From assembly GCF_900659615.1 (NCBI RefSeq), contig NZ_CAACUY010000029.1, forward strand, positions 1-64,000: DNA of 64,000 nucleotides, read 5' to 3'. The notes below the pieces were generated by a model, which saw only the letters and a program-made list of their open reading frames with translations, had not been told where the DNA came from and did no database searches. Position numbers and translations under genes: made by a program. This DNA comes from Actinomadura fibrosa. GTDB lineage: Bacteria; Actinomycetota; Actinomycetes; Streptosporangiales; Streptosporangiaceae. Of this stretch, positions 24,741 to 33,720 are shown piece by piece (positions within the stretch are counted from its first letter, which is position 1; each line of letters starts with the position of its first letter).

Positions 24741-26342
24741 TCAGGTTTTGACGGTTGTCAGGCGGTCTTCTAGGTCGAATAGGGCTGTCAGGTGGTGCGG
24801 GGGTTCGGTGGTCGGGTGTTCGCCTTGGATGCGGGCTGGTTGTGTTCTGATCACCTTGGTGTCGTCGCGGGCCAGGATGGCGCTGACCTCGGGGTGGGCC
24901 TTGGCGTTCTGCATGGTGCAGCGGATCGTGACCTGGTGGCCGTCGGCGTACTCGACGAGGAGGATGGCGGGTGATTCGTCGATCTGGAAGCCGTGGTGCT
25001 TCAGGAAGCCCCGGACCACGTTGTGCTGGTCGTCCGGCCATACCTCGGCGGCGCGCAGTAGGAGGCGGGGGGCTGTCAGGGGGTCGTACTCCGCGGTGGG
25101 AAGGTCCGGGTCGCTGCTGGCCAGGACGAGACGGCCCTTGCCTTCGTTGATCGTGACGAAGCTGACGGCTCGGGCGCCGATCAGGGGGGCGGCCGCGAGG
25201 GCCATGGTGAACGCGCCCTCGGTGGGGAGGTTGAAGCGGGAGAAGTCGAGGTGGCCTTTGAGCAGTTCGGGGATTCGGTGGCGGGCGCCGAACTCGCGGA
25301 TGGTGCGCAGTTCGGCGAGGGACGGGGAGTCCTGGTCGAAGGTGGGGTTGTCCCATGCCCATAGCCAGGTTTGTGTGAGGTTCGAGAAGCTGCCCAGGAC
25401 GGTGAGGTTCCGTAGGGTGCGGCCGTCCAGGGTGACGGTTGCCCTTTCCAGGTTCCATTCCAGGTAGTCCTGCGTGTAGGCGTCGTTGAAGACGTCCTGC
25501 TGGTGGATCGCGGCGGCGGCGATCTCGCTGGCGAAGGCTTGGAACTCGGGGCTGTAGAAGGTCGGGCCTTCGGGGTATTCGCTCCAGTAGCGCGCTTGGC
25601 GGGGCCGGTCCGCCCTGGTGTAGATGTCTCGGAGTTTGCGGGCGGCCTTGGCGTCGTCGGCTTCCAGGGCGGCGCGGCGGAGCCAGGTGATGCCTTCGTC
25701 CAGGTTCTGTGCCGAGAGGTGGACGTCGGCGACCGCGTAGGCGGCGCGGGGGTGGCCCAGGTCGGCGGCGCGTTGCCATGCCTCCAGGCGTTTGGCGAGG
25801 TCGCCTCGGTCCTGCCAGACGAAGCCGAGGTTGTAGGCGGCCGCGGCGTTTCCCAGGTCGGCGGCCCGTTCGTACCACTCGGTGGCGGCGACGAGGTCGC
25901 CTTTCCCGTCATCGTCGTAGATTGCGGCGAGGTTGAACGCGGCCTTGTCGCTGGAGGCCAGGTCCCAGGCTCGCATGTAGCACTGCTTCGCCTCGTCCAC
26001 GGCGCCTCTGCGGCGCAGGAGCACTCCCAGGTTGAGGTTGGCGCTCGCGTGGTCCGCTTCGGCGGCCTGCCGGTACCAGCGTTCGGCTTCGGAGAGGTTG
26101 CCGCGCGACTCTTCGGCGTAGCCGACTTCGAAGGCGCTTTCCGGGACGCCGAGTTCGGCCGCGCGGCGGTACCACTTCTCGGCTTCCGCTTCGTCGCCTC
26201 GGTCCATGAGGAGGGAGGCCAGGGCGTGGGCTGCGGCTGGGTGGCCTGCTTCAGCGGCTTCGCGAAAGTTCCGTTCCGCCTGTAAGGGGTCGGTTTCGCG
26301 CAGTCCTCGTTCGTATAAGGCAGTCGCGTCGGCGTCGCTCAT
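24741..26342 (-). CDS. Sel1-like repeat protein with C-terminal DUF6882-like domain
   Basis: This is a 533-residue protein from the ATG at 26342, with AAGGAG five bases upstream; GTG 26348 is the alternative. Residues ~1-240 contain Sel1/TPR-like repeats of about 36 residues (AEKWYRRAAELG; AERWYRQAAEADHASANLNLG; ATEWYERAADLGNAAAAYNLG). The C-terminal half contains LGSFSNLTQTWLWAWDNPTF and FNLPTEGAFTMALAAAP, patterns typical of DUF6882. Sel1 repeats mediate protein-protein contacts in signalling. The gene lies just upstream of the kinase operon on the same strand but is separated by likely terminators. The region is also less GC-rich than its neighbours. A link to the island is possible but unproven. 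Confidence 0.8.
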   Translation of the reverse strand: MSDADATALYERGLRETDPLQAERNFREAAEAGHPAAAHALASLLMDRGDEAEAEKWYRRAAELGVPESAFEVGYAEESRGNLSEAERWYRQAAEADHASANLNLGVLLRRRGAVDEAKQCYMRAWDLASSDKAAFNLAAIYDDDGKGDLVAATEWYERAADLGNAAAAYNLGFVWQDRGDLAKRLEAWQRAADLGHPRAAYAVADVHLSAQNLDEGITWLRRAALEADDAKAARKLRDIYTRADRPRQARYWSEYPEGPTFYSPEFQAFASEIAAAAIHQQDVFNDAYTQDYLEWNLERATVTLDGRTLRNLTVLGSFSNLTQTWLWAWDNPTFDQDSPSLAELRTIREFGARHRIPELLKGHLDFSRFNLPTEGAFTMALAAAPLIGARAVSFVTINEGKGRLVLASSDPDLPTAEYDPLTAPRLLLRAAEVWPDDQHNVVRGFLKHHGFQIDESPAILLVEYADGHQVTIRCTMQNAKAHPEVSAILARDDTKVIRTQPARIQGEHPTTEPPHHLTALFDLEDRLTTVKT

Positions 26343-26469
26343 GGGCACTCCTTCTGATCGCTTTCGTACAACGACGCCTCGCGGGGAGGAGCGGTTCCGC
26401 TGGGAGCGGCGGCTCTGACGCGGTGGTCGCCTGCCGTGGACGGTCAGTGCGTAGCCGCCCGAGGCGCAG

Positions 26470-28050
26470 ATGCCGAGGACGCTGAGGAGGCGCAGGCGTC
26501 CTGAGGGCTGTCACTCGGTGGTCTGGTGCGCTCAATGGGGGTGCGGTGCCGCGTTCACGTGCGGCCTTTACGTTGCCGATGTGATCACGGGGCGGGAGGC
26601 GTGGAGGCTGCCGCGGGCCGCGGCGCTCGGCGGGGTCGCGGTGAGTGTCGCGGGGATGATCCTCATCGGGCTGTGCCGGCCGCCCGCGGCGGTTCCGACG
26701 ATGGACGGCGCCGGGCTGTTCCCGCGCCTCGGGTGGTCGCCGGAGCCTGACCTGTCGGTCACCGTGCTGCTGTGGGCCTCGATGATCGTCGGGACGCTCG
26801 GGACGGCCGCCGGGCTGCTCGCGCTTCACCGGGGGTGGCGGCCGCGCAGCGGGCCGGTCTTGGCTGGGGCGGCCGGGGCGGTCGTCCTGCTGGTCGCGGC
26901 GCCGCCGATGGGGACGACCGATCCCATGGACTATGCCGCCTACGGGCGCATGGCGGTGCTGGGCCTCAATCCGCATGTCACGACGCCCGGAGACTTCCGG
27001 GGAACCGGCGATCCCGTCGGTGTGCTGGCGCCGCGCGAGTGGGAGGACATCCCCTCGGTGTACGGGCCGGTCGCGACGGGCGCGCAGTGGGCGGCTTCCA
27101 AGCTGGGCGGGACGTCGGCGGCCCGGACGGTGCTGTGGTTGAAGATCATGAACGGTATCGCGTTCCTCGCGGTGGCGCTGTGCCTCAACCGCCTGGCCGG
27201 GGCGCGGCGCGTCCGGGTGCATCTGTTGTGGACGCTCAACCCGCTGCTGCTGTGGGCGTTGATCGGTGGTGCCCATGTGGACGGTCTGGCGGCCGCGCTC
27301 GCGGTCGGGGGGCTGGCCGTTCTTGGTCCGGGCACGGCACTGAGGGGACGGGCCGGACTGGTGCGCGCGGCCGCCGCCGGGCTGCTGCTGGGTGCCGCCG
27401 CCGGCGTGAAGCTGCCGTATGTGCTGGTGGGCGCCGGGATGGTGTGGACGCTGCGGCGCTCGCCGCGGTGTTTGGCGGTGCTGGGCGCCGGGGCGGTGGC
27501 CGCGTTGACGGCGGGGTACGCGGTGGTCGGTCCGTCGGCGATCGAGGTGGTGGTGCGGCGGGGCGGCATGCCGTCCTGGAACACGCCGTGGCAACTGGTG
27601 CTTTCGGGGTCGGCGCCGGGCTGGCTGACCTGGGGGGCGCTCGCGCTGGCGGTGGTCGCCGGGGCCGCGCTGCTGCGGCTGCCGACCGGTGCGCCGCCGT
27701 GGCCGGGGCCCGCGCTGGCGATCTGCCTGGCGTGGGTGATCACCGCGCCGGTCTACTACCCGTGGTACGAGGCGCTGGTGTTCCCGCTGATCGCGCTCGC
27801 GCCGGCGTCCCGGCTGGACGTGCTGCACCTCGGCCGGGCCTTCGTCGCCACCGTCGCCGCTCTGCCGGGCGTGGTGTGCAGGCTGGGCGACTCGTGGCTG
27901 CGGGCGGCCGTTCTGGACGGGCCGGTGACGTCCCTGGCGCCGGTCGCGCTCCTGGTGCTGGCGCTGCTGCTCGTCGGGGGTGCTCTGGCGCGGGCGCGCG
28001 TCGAGGCGCCGGCAGGTCGTGGGGCCGGACGGTCCGTGGTCACGGGCTGA
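26470..28050 (+). CDS. MptB-like polyprenol-phosphomannose-dependent mannosyltransferase (GT-C)
   Basis: This is a multi-spanning membrane protein of up to 526 residues. It has about a dozen hydrophobic segments and an early extracytoplasmic loop, DPMDYAAYGRMAVLGLNPHV, that matches the Y-A-x-Y-G-R-M...NPY/H pattern of MptA/MptB and related GT87 enzymes. These transfer mannose from polyprenyl-phosphomannose onto cell-envelope glycolipids outside the membrane. HLLWTLNPLLLWALIGGAHVDGL and VYYPWYEALVFPLIAL are further family-like segments. The start is uncertain: ATG 26470 has GAGG nearby but yields a Cys/Arg-rich leader; GTG 26518 or GTG 26581 would give a more normal N-terminus. It converges on the ADH gene with an 11-nt overlap. 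Confidence 0.7.
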   Translation: MPRTLRRRRRPEGCHSVVWCAQWGCGAAFTCGLYVADVITGREAWRLPRAAALGGVAVSVAGMILIGLCRPPAAVPTMDGAGLFPRLGWSPEPDLSVTVLLWASMIVGTLGTAAGLLALHRGWRPRSGPVLAGAAGAVVLLVAAPPMGTTDPMDYAAYGRMAVLGLNPHVTTPGDFRGTGDPVGVLAPREWEDIPSVYGPVATGAQWAASKLGGTSAARTVLWLKIMNGIAFLAVALCLNRLAGARRVRVHLLWTLNPLLLWALIGGAHVDGLAAALAVGGLAVLGPGTALRGRAGLVRAAAAGLLLGAAAGVKLPYVLVGAGMVWTLRRSPRCLAVLGAGAVAALTAGYAVVGPSAIEVVVRRGGMPSWNTPWQLVLSGSAPGWLTWGALALAVVAGAALLRLPTGAPPWPGPALAICLAWVITAPVYYPWYEALVFPLIALAPASRLDVLHLGRAFVATVAALPGVVCRLGDSWLRAAVLDGPVTSLAPVALLVLALLLVGGALARARVEAPAGRGAGRSVVTG

Positions 28051-29050
28051 GGATCAGGCGGATCGGGTTCCCGGTCTTGCTCTCCAGCGCTTGGACGGCC
28101 TCGGCGGCCTTGGCCAGCGGGAACGTGCCGCTGACCGAGCGGGTGAGGTCGAGGCGGTGGCCTCGGACGAGGTCGACGAGCTGGACGACGTGCTCGGCGG
28201 CGGAGCCGTAGTGGCCGCGGATCTGCTGCTGGAGGTAGCTGAAGCGGGTGCCGTCCGCCAGGGACAGGGGCTTGTCGGTGAGGCCGACCAGGACCAGCCG
28301 CCCGCCGGGGCCGAGGCACGCGGCGGCCTGCTCGCGGACGGGTGGGACGCCCGCGAAGTCGAACGCGGCGCGCAGGCCGAGGCCGGACGTGGCGGCGCGG
28401 ACCTTGGCGGGCAGGTCGGGGTCGGCGGGGTCCAGCGCGAGGTCCGCGCCGAAGGCGAGGGCCCGCTGCCGGGCGGCGTCCAGGGGGTCGAAGGCCAGGA
28501 TCGGGTAGGCGCCGACGAGGCGGAGCAGCTGCACGCCGTGCGCGCCGAGCCCGCCGACGCCCCAGACGCCGACGGCTTCGGCGGGTCTGACCTCGGCGGT
28601 CGCCACGATCGCGGCCCAGGGCGTCGAGACCGCGTCGGGGATGAAGCAGGCCTGGTCGAAGGGCAGATCGTCCGGGATGGGGACGAGTGTGTCGACCGTG
28701 GCGAGGGCGTACTCGGCCCAGCCGCCGTCGTAGTCCACGCCGCGGGTGTGGACGACGCCGTCGCGTTCCTCGCCCGCTTGGAGGAGGACGCGGTCGCCGG
28801 GGCGCGGGCCGGTCACTCCCTCGCCCAGCCTGTCGACGGTGCCGGCGACCTCGTGGCCGAGTGTCACCGTGTCGCCCTGGAGGTAGAGGGGGCGCAGCAT
28901 CCCCTCGATGAGGTGCACGTCCGACAGGCAGACGCCCGCGGCCGCGACCTTGACGAGGACCTCTCCGGGGCCGGGTTCGGGGACGTCCACCTCCTCGACG
29001 GCGAAGGTCCGCGTCGTCACGTTCAGCCGACCGGCCAGCATGCGGCTCAC
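28040..29050 (-). CDS. Zinc-type alcohol dehydrogenase lacking structural zinc site
   Basis: This is a 336-residue MDR-family dehydrogenase. Catalytic zinc ligands are visible in GVCLSDVH and GHEVAGTV, and the nucleotide-binding GVGGLGAHGVQLL lies near residue 165. The four-Cys structural-zinc loop of classical alcohol dehydrogenases is missing (LLQAGEERDGVVHTRGVDY in its place). It is therefore probably a single-zinc member acting on an unknown alcohol or aldehyde with NAD(P). The GTG at 29050 is preceded by GGAAAG. It lies 73 nt downstream of the MarR gene on the same strand and may be controlled by it. Confidence 0.85.
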   Translation of the reverse strand: MSRMLAGRLNVTTRTFAVEEVDVPEPGPGEVLVKVAAAGVCLSDVHLIEGMLRPLYLQGDTVTLGHEVAGTVDRLGEGVTGPRPGDRVLLQAGEERDGVVHTRGVDYDGGWAEYALATVDTLVPIPDDLPFDQACFIPDAVSTPWAAIVATAEVRPAEAVGVWGVGGLGAHGVQLLRLVGAYPILAFDPLDAARQRALAFGADLALDPADPDLPAKVRAATSGLGLRAAFDFAGVPPVREQAAACLGPGGRLVLVGLTDKPLSLADGTRFSYLQQQIRGHYGSAAEHVVQLVDLVRGHRLDLTRSVSGTFPLAKAAEAVQALESKTGNPIRLILSP

Positions 29051-29123
29051 AGGCTTTCCTTTCCGTCATCATTGACTGACTGCCTGTAGCTACCCCGCTG
29101 ACCTCATAGTTAGCGTGAGCAGA

Positions 29124-29654
29124 TCACGGAGCCCTGGACGGCGAGGCGGGGCGTCGACCCGAGGCGCCGGTGCGGAGCCGCCGGTAGCCGGGGTGGACAC
29201 CGGGTGTGAGGCCCTCGTGGTCGGCGATGCGTCGGAGCAGTTCGGCCAGGTGCTGGCGCTCCTCCGGGGTGAGCGACTCGGTGATCTGCTGCTCGTGGGC
29301 CATGCCCGCCTTGGCGAGTTCGCCCAGCATCTCCCGGCCCTGCTCGGTGAGGTGCAGGGCGTAGAGCCGCCGGTCCTCGGCGTTGCGGCGGCGCTCGATC
29401 AGGCCGCGTCCCTCCAGCTCGTCGGCGAACGGGACGAAGCGGCTGGGCGGCATGCCCAGGTCGCCGGCGAGCTCGCGCTGGCTGCGGCCGGGGGCGTGGG
29501 CCAGCATCCGGAGGAGGCCGGCCTGCGGGGGCGTGAGGTCGAGTTCGGCGATGCGCCGGGCGAACCGGTCGGCCGCGTGCGCCCCGAGCTGGGCCAGCAG
29601 GAACGCCACCCCGCCGAGGGCGGGGGGCCGTGCGCCGTCGTCGTTCGTACTCAT
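29124..29654 (-). CDS. MarR-family regulator
   Basis: This is a 176-residue protein from the ATG at 29654 (a TTG at 29678 would add eight residues but overlaps the promoter). The winged-helix core runs LTPPQAGLLRMLAHAPGRSQ, RELAGDLGMPPSRFVPFADE and the wing GLIERRRNAEDRRLYALHLT. MarR proteins bind palindromic operators as dimers and release DNA on ligand binding. It is divergent from the membrane protein and SDR genes at 29736 and 30494 and upstream of the ADH gene. It probably controls this small redox gene set. Confidence 0.88.
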   Translation of the reverse strand: MSTNDDGARPPALGGVAFLLAQLGAHAADRFARRIAELDLTPPQAGLLRMLAHAPGRSQRELAGDLGMPPSRFVPFADELEGRGLIERRRNAEDRRLYALHLTEQGREMLGELAKAGMAHEQQITESLTPEERQHLAELLRRIADHEGLTPGVHPGYRRLRTGASGRRPASPSRAP

Positions 29655-29671
29655 GGCGACATCGTACCCGC

Positions 29672-29707
29672 TTGACAATCGTTCTACTTTGTAATCATTA
29701 TCGAACG
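29672..29707 (+). promoter_or_regulatory. SigA-type promoter with MarR-like half sites
   Basis: A perfect -35 TTGACA at 29672-29677 is followed after 18 bp by CATTAT (29696-29701, four of six matches to TATAAT) for the gene at 29736. CGTTC at 29680-29684 and GAACG at 29703-29707 are inverted. AATCGTT and AATCATT form a direct repeat inside the spacer. These are candidate contacts for the divergently encoded MarR protein. Confidence 0.55.
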
Positions 29708-29735
29708 TGTACGGAGTCGTTCCCTCGAAGGAGAC

Positions 29736-30461
29736 ATGATGATCACCGCATCCGAGCCGGGCCGCGCGCAGCGGTCCCGCCGCCCGCAGTCAGGGCCGCC
29801 CCTCCTCATGCCGGTGCTGGCCTACGCGGCGCTGACCGTCGCATACGTCGTGCTCAACCGGTCCACGCCGCATCCCGACGCGTCCGGGGCCGAGGTCCTG
29901 CGGTACGCCCAGGGGCACGCGACGACGGTCAAGGTCGGCGCGTTCCTGCTGTTCTCGTCTGCCGTGCCGCTGGCGATCACCGCGGCGGTGCTCTACCGCC
30001 GGCTGCGCGCCCTGGGCATCACCGCGCCGGGCTCCGCGATCACGCTGGTCGGCGGAATCCTGGCCTCCGCCGCGCTGACGCTGAGCGGGATCTTCTGCTG
30101 GACGGGCGGGCGGCTGCCGGACGACGCGCCTCCCGTCCTCGCCCGCGCCCTCGCCGACCTGGCGTTCCTCACCGGCGGTCCCGCGTTCGCGGTCGCCTTC
30201 GGCCTGCTCGCCGCCGGGATCTCCGTCACCGGCCTGCTCGCCCGGCTGCTGCCGCGCACGCTGACCTGGACGGGGCTGGTCATCGCGGCCGCCGGCGCGC
30301 TCTCGACTCTCACCCTGCTGGGCTCCGGCTTCGGCTACCTGCTGCCGGTCGTCCGCTTCGGCGGGACGATCTGGCTGGTCTTCGCCGCGGCGGCGATGCC
30401 CCTCACCCGCACGGCGCGCCGCACCGGTGCCGCCCCGGCCGCCGACGCCGCCACCTCCTGA
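29736..30461 (+). CDS. Multi-pass membrane protein
   Basis: This is a 241-residue protein with five to six hydrophobic segments (LLMPVLAYAALTVAYVVL, VGAFLLFSSAVPLAITAAVL, AITLVGGILASAALTLSG, FAVAFGLLAAGISVTGLL, TGLVIAAAGALSTLTLLGSG, GGTIWLVFAAAAMPL). The overall pattern resembles DUF4386-type membrane proteins of unknown function. AAGGAG precedes the ATG at 29736. It is followed 32 nt later by the SDR gene and is divergent from the MarR regulator, so the two plus-strand genes probably form a MarR-controlled operon. Confidence 0.8.
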   Translation: MMITASEPGRAQRSRRPQSGPPLLMPVLAYAALTVAYVVLNRSTPHPDASGAEVLRYAQGHATTVKVGAFLLFSSAVPLAITAAVLYRRLRALGITAPGSAITLVGGILASAALTLSGIFCWTGGRLPDDAPPVLARALADLAFLTGGPAFAVAFGLLAAGISVTGLLARLLPRTLTWTGLVIAAAGALSTLTLLGSGFGYLLPVVRFGGTIWLVFAAAAMPLTRTARRTGAAPAADAATS

Positions 30462-31192
30462 CCCGGACGATCACTCGTGGAAAGGCGATCGACATGCTCA
30501 GCACCTACTCCGACCTTCGCGGCAAGGTCGTCGTCGTCACCGGCGGCTCGCGCGGCATCGGCGCCCGGACCGCCCGCGCCTTCGCGGACCAGGGGGCCAA
30601 GGTATGCGTGGTCGGGCGGGACGAGGCTGCCCTTACCGCCGTCACCGCCGATATCGCGTCCGCGGGCGGGACCGCCATCGCCGTCACCGCCGACGTCACC
30701 GGCGCCGCGGCGCTGGAGGAGGTGCGGCGCCGGACGGAGTCGGAGCTCGGGCCGGCGGACGTCCTCTGCGCGTTCGCCGGAGGCCAGGGCTTCCCCGTCC
30801 CGTCGGCGGAGCTGACGGAGGAGCGGTGGCGGCAGGTCATCGACTCCGATCTGACGTCGGCGTTCCTGACCGTCCGGACGTTCCTGCCGGGCATGCTCGA
30901 CCGGGGCCGCGGCTCGATCATCACGATGTCGTCGGCCGCCGGGCGCCAGCCGAGCCAGGCCAACCTGGCCTACGGTGTCGCGAACGCCGGGCTGGTCATG
31001 CTGACCCGGCACCTCGCCACGGAGGCCGGGCCCGGGGGCGTCCGCGTCAACTGCATCGCGCCGTCGTCCGTCCGGACGGAGAAGGTCGAGGCGAACATGC
31101 CCGCCGACGTGCAGGAACGCGTCGCGGCCATGCATCCCCTCCGGCGCCTCGGGACGACCGAGGACGTCGCGGAGACCGCCCTCTTCCTGGCC

Positions 31193-31714
<522 letters not shown>

Positions 31715-31981
31715 AGGCGCATCGTACGTCCCGCCCGAGCCGCGCGGCGCCGCCTGAGCCGCGCCAGGCCGCGCCACGCTCCGCCCGTTGGCGTTGGCCG
31801 GGCGCCGGACCGGCCGCGGCGAGGACCGTCGCCGCGCCGTCCTCGCCGGCGGCATGGTCATGAGGCGTCCGTCGCCGGAAGGCCGGGGTCGGCTGTCGGT
31901 GTCCATGCCTGAACGGTAGGGCCGGAGCCGCGGCGGACGCTTCTCGATTCCTGACCGTTGGGCACCAGGGGTCCGGTGGGG

Positions 31982-32842
31982 TCACATGAGCCGGGCCAGC
32001 CGGTCGGGGTCGGCGAGCACGTCGATGGCCACGATCGTGCCGTCCACGACGGTGAAGGCCATGACGGAGAGCGGCTTCCGGTCGCCGAGCACGACGACGC
32101 CGGCGGTCCCGTTGACGATCGCCGGACGCGCGAGCGGGGACAGCCGTCCGAAAGTGACCGCCTGAGAGGCCACGGTGCGCGCACCGTTGAGGACGACCGT
32201 CTGGGCCGCGCGGACCGTGCCGCCGTCCGAGCGGAGCACGACCTCCGGGTGGAGGACGGAGACGAGCGCGTCGAAGTCGCCGTCGCGGGCCGCCGCGAAG
32301 AATGCCTCGACGGCCGCGCGCTGGCGGCCGAGATCGGGGTCGGGGACGGGCGCCCGCTCCCGCACCCTGCGGCGGGCGCGGCTCGCGAGCTGCCGCGTCG
32401 CGGCGGGGGACCGTTCCACCATCGGCGCGATCTCCTCGAACGGCAGCGCGAACATGTCGTGCAGGACGAACGCGAGCCGCTCCGCCGGGGCGAGGGTGTC
32501 GAGCACCACCAGCAGCGCCAGCCCGACCGAGTCGGCCAGGACCGCCTCCTGCTCGGGTCCCCCGTCGAGGGTGATGATCGGATCGGGCACCCGGACGTCG
32601 AGGGGGTCCTCGCGGCGCCGCTCGCGGGAGCGCAGCGTGTTCAGGCACACCCGGGCGACCACCGTGGTCAGCCACCCGGCGAGGTTCTCCACGTCCGCGG
32701 TGCCGGCGGCGTTCACGCGCAGCCAGGCGTCCTGGACGGCGTCGTCCGCCTCGCTCACCGAGCCCAGCATCCGGTACGCCACCGACCGCAGGCGGGGCCG
32801 GTGCTCCTCGAACAGCAGCGCCAGCGATTCTTCGTCGGCCAC
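31982..32842 (-). CDS. ECF41-type sigma factor (SigJ-like) with C-terminal SnoaL-like domain
   Basis: This is a 286-residue protein. Sigma region 2 (LFEEHRPRLRSVAYRMLGSV...AWLR) and region 4 (LAPAERLAFVLHDMFALPFEEIA) are followed by a SnoaL-like domain (VEAFFAAARDGDFDALVSVLHPEV). The regulatory motifs expected in ECF41 are present in variant form: RVPDP for WLPEP, SDGGTVRA for DGGGR, and ADPDRLARL for NPDKL. These factors have no separate anti-sigma protein; the fused C-terminal domain modulates activity. The start is a GTG at 32842. It is divergent from an NAD(P)-binding protein gene, the commonest ECF41 partner arrangement. Confidence 0.9.
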   Translation of the reverse strand: MADEESLALLFEEHRPRLRSVAYRMLGSVSEADDAVQDAWLRVNAAGTADVENLAGWLTTVVARVCLNTLRSRERRREDPLDVRVPDPIITLDGGPEQEAVLADSVGLALLVVLDTLAPAERLAFVLHDMFALPFEEIAPMVERSPAATRQLASRARRRVRERAPVPDPDLGRQRAAVEAFFAAARDGDFDALVSVLHPEVVLRSDGGTVRAAQTVVLNGARTVASQAVTFGRLSPLARPAIVNGTAGVVVLGDRKPLSVMAFTVVDGTIVAIDVLADPDRLARLM

Positions 32843-32843
32843 C

Positions 32844-32850
32844 TGTCACA
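32844..32850 (+). promoter_or_regulatory. TGTCACA: ECF41-type -35 element
   Basis: TGTCACA occurs right at the start codon of the sigma gene, directed at the divergent NmrA-like gene at 32903. This heptamer is the known -35 consensus for ECF41 promoters. A clean CGTC -10 is not present at 16-18 bp, so the downstream half is degenerate or differently spaced. Confidence 0.5.
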
Positions 32851-32902
32851 TTCCTTCCGCGCGCGGGTTCAAGGGGGTGAAACCGCGAAAGCTGGAGGAA
32901 CC

Positions 32903-33667
32903 ATGACATCACCCATCCTGATCACCGGCGGCACCGGGACCCTCGGGCGCCTCGTCGTCCCGCTCCTGCGCGATACCGGACGCGACCTGCGCGTCCTCAG
33001 CCGGCACGCCCGCGAGCCCGAGCCGGGCGTCGAGTACGTCACCGGCGACCTGATGAAGGACGAGGGCGTCGACGACGCCGTGAAGGGCGCTGAAATCGTT
33101 GTGCACCTCGCCGGCGGCCCCAAGGGCGACGACGAGGCGACCCGGAACCTGGTGCGCGCCGCGAAGCGGGCCGGGGTGCGGCACCTGGTGTACATCTCGG
33201 TCATCGGCGCGGACCGGGTCCCCCTCGGCTACTTCCGGCGCAAGTTCGACGCCGAGCGGATCATCGCCGAGTCGGGCGTCCCCTGGACGACGGTGCGCGC
33301 CGCCCAGTTCCACGAGTTCGCGTTCAACACGGTCAAGGCGATGGCGAAGTCGCCGATCGTTCCGGCTCCGGGCGGGCTCCGGTTCCAGCCCGTGGACTCG
33401 CGCGAGGTCGCGGCCCGGATCGCGGAGCTGACGCTCGGCGAGCCCGCCGGACGCGTGCCCGACCTCGCCGGGCCGGAGGTGCACAAGCTCAGCGACCTCA
33501 GCCGCGACTACCTGCGGGCCCTCGGCAAGCGCCGTCCGATGCTGCCCGTCCGCATCCCCGGCCGCGCCGGACGCGTGTACCGGGCGGGCGAGAACCTGAC
33601 CCTCGAAGGCGCCGACAAGGGCCGGCGCACTTGGGCGGACTTCCTTGCCGAACGAGTCCAGGGGTGA
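32903..33667 (+). CDS. NAD(P)-binding NmrA/atypical SDR protein, likely ECF41 target
   Basis: This is a 254-residue protein with GGTGTLGRLV (dinucleotide-binding loop, about 8-17), HLAGGPKGDDEATRNLVRAA, HLVYISVIGADRVPLGYFRR and VPWTTVRAAQFHEFAF. These are typical of atypical, extended SDRs of the NmrA-like class, which sense or use NAD(P) and often lack a full catalytic triad. GGAGG precedes the ATG at 32903. Its position opposite an ECF41 sigma factor with a TGTCACA element between them supports its being the sigma factor's target. The physiological substrate is unknown; related proteins reduce quinones or act as redox sensors. Confidence 0.88.
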   Translation: MTSPILITGGTGTLGRLVVPLLRDTGRDLRVLSRHAREPEPGVEYVTGDLMKDEGVDDAVKGAEIVVHLAGGPKGDDEATRNLVRAAKRAGVRHLVYISVIGADRVPLGYFRRKFDAERIIAESGVPWTTVRAAQFHEFAFNTVKAMAKSPIVPAPGGLRFQPVDSREVAARIAELTLGEPAGRVPDLAGPEVHKLSDLSRDYLRALGKRRPMLPVRIPGRAGRVYRAGENLTLEGADKGRRTWADFLAERVQG

Positions 33668-33680
33668 CCGCCGATCTTCG

Positions 33681-33692
33681 GTTGTGCGCAAC
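33681..33692 (+). promoter_or_regulatory. Candidate OhrR operator
   Basis: GTTG-TGCG-CAAC sits 29-40 bases before the OhrR-like start codon and overlaps the likely promoter. TAGACT at 33709-33714 is a possible -10, which would give a very short or absent leader. The position fits autoregulation; the exact operator sequence of this protein is not known. Confidence 0.4.
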
Positions 33693-33720
33693 TCAATGGG
33701 CGCCAACGTAGACTAGCCCC

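Noticed and set aside
24741..26342. Ninth gene of the kinase operon
   Set aside because: It is on the same strand but upstream, with two hairpins and 318 bp between; kept separate.
26470..26580. Confident start for the mannosyltransferase
   Set aside because: Three starts are possible and none is clearly best; the longest was annotated with a caveat.
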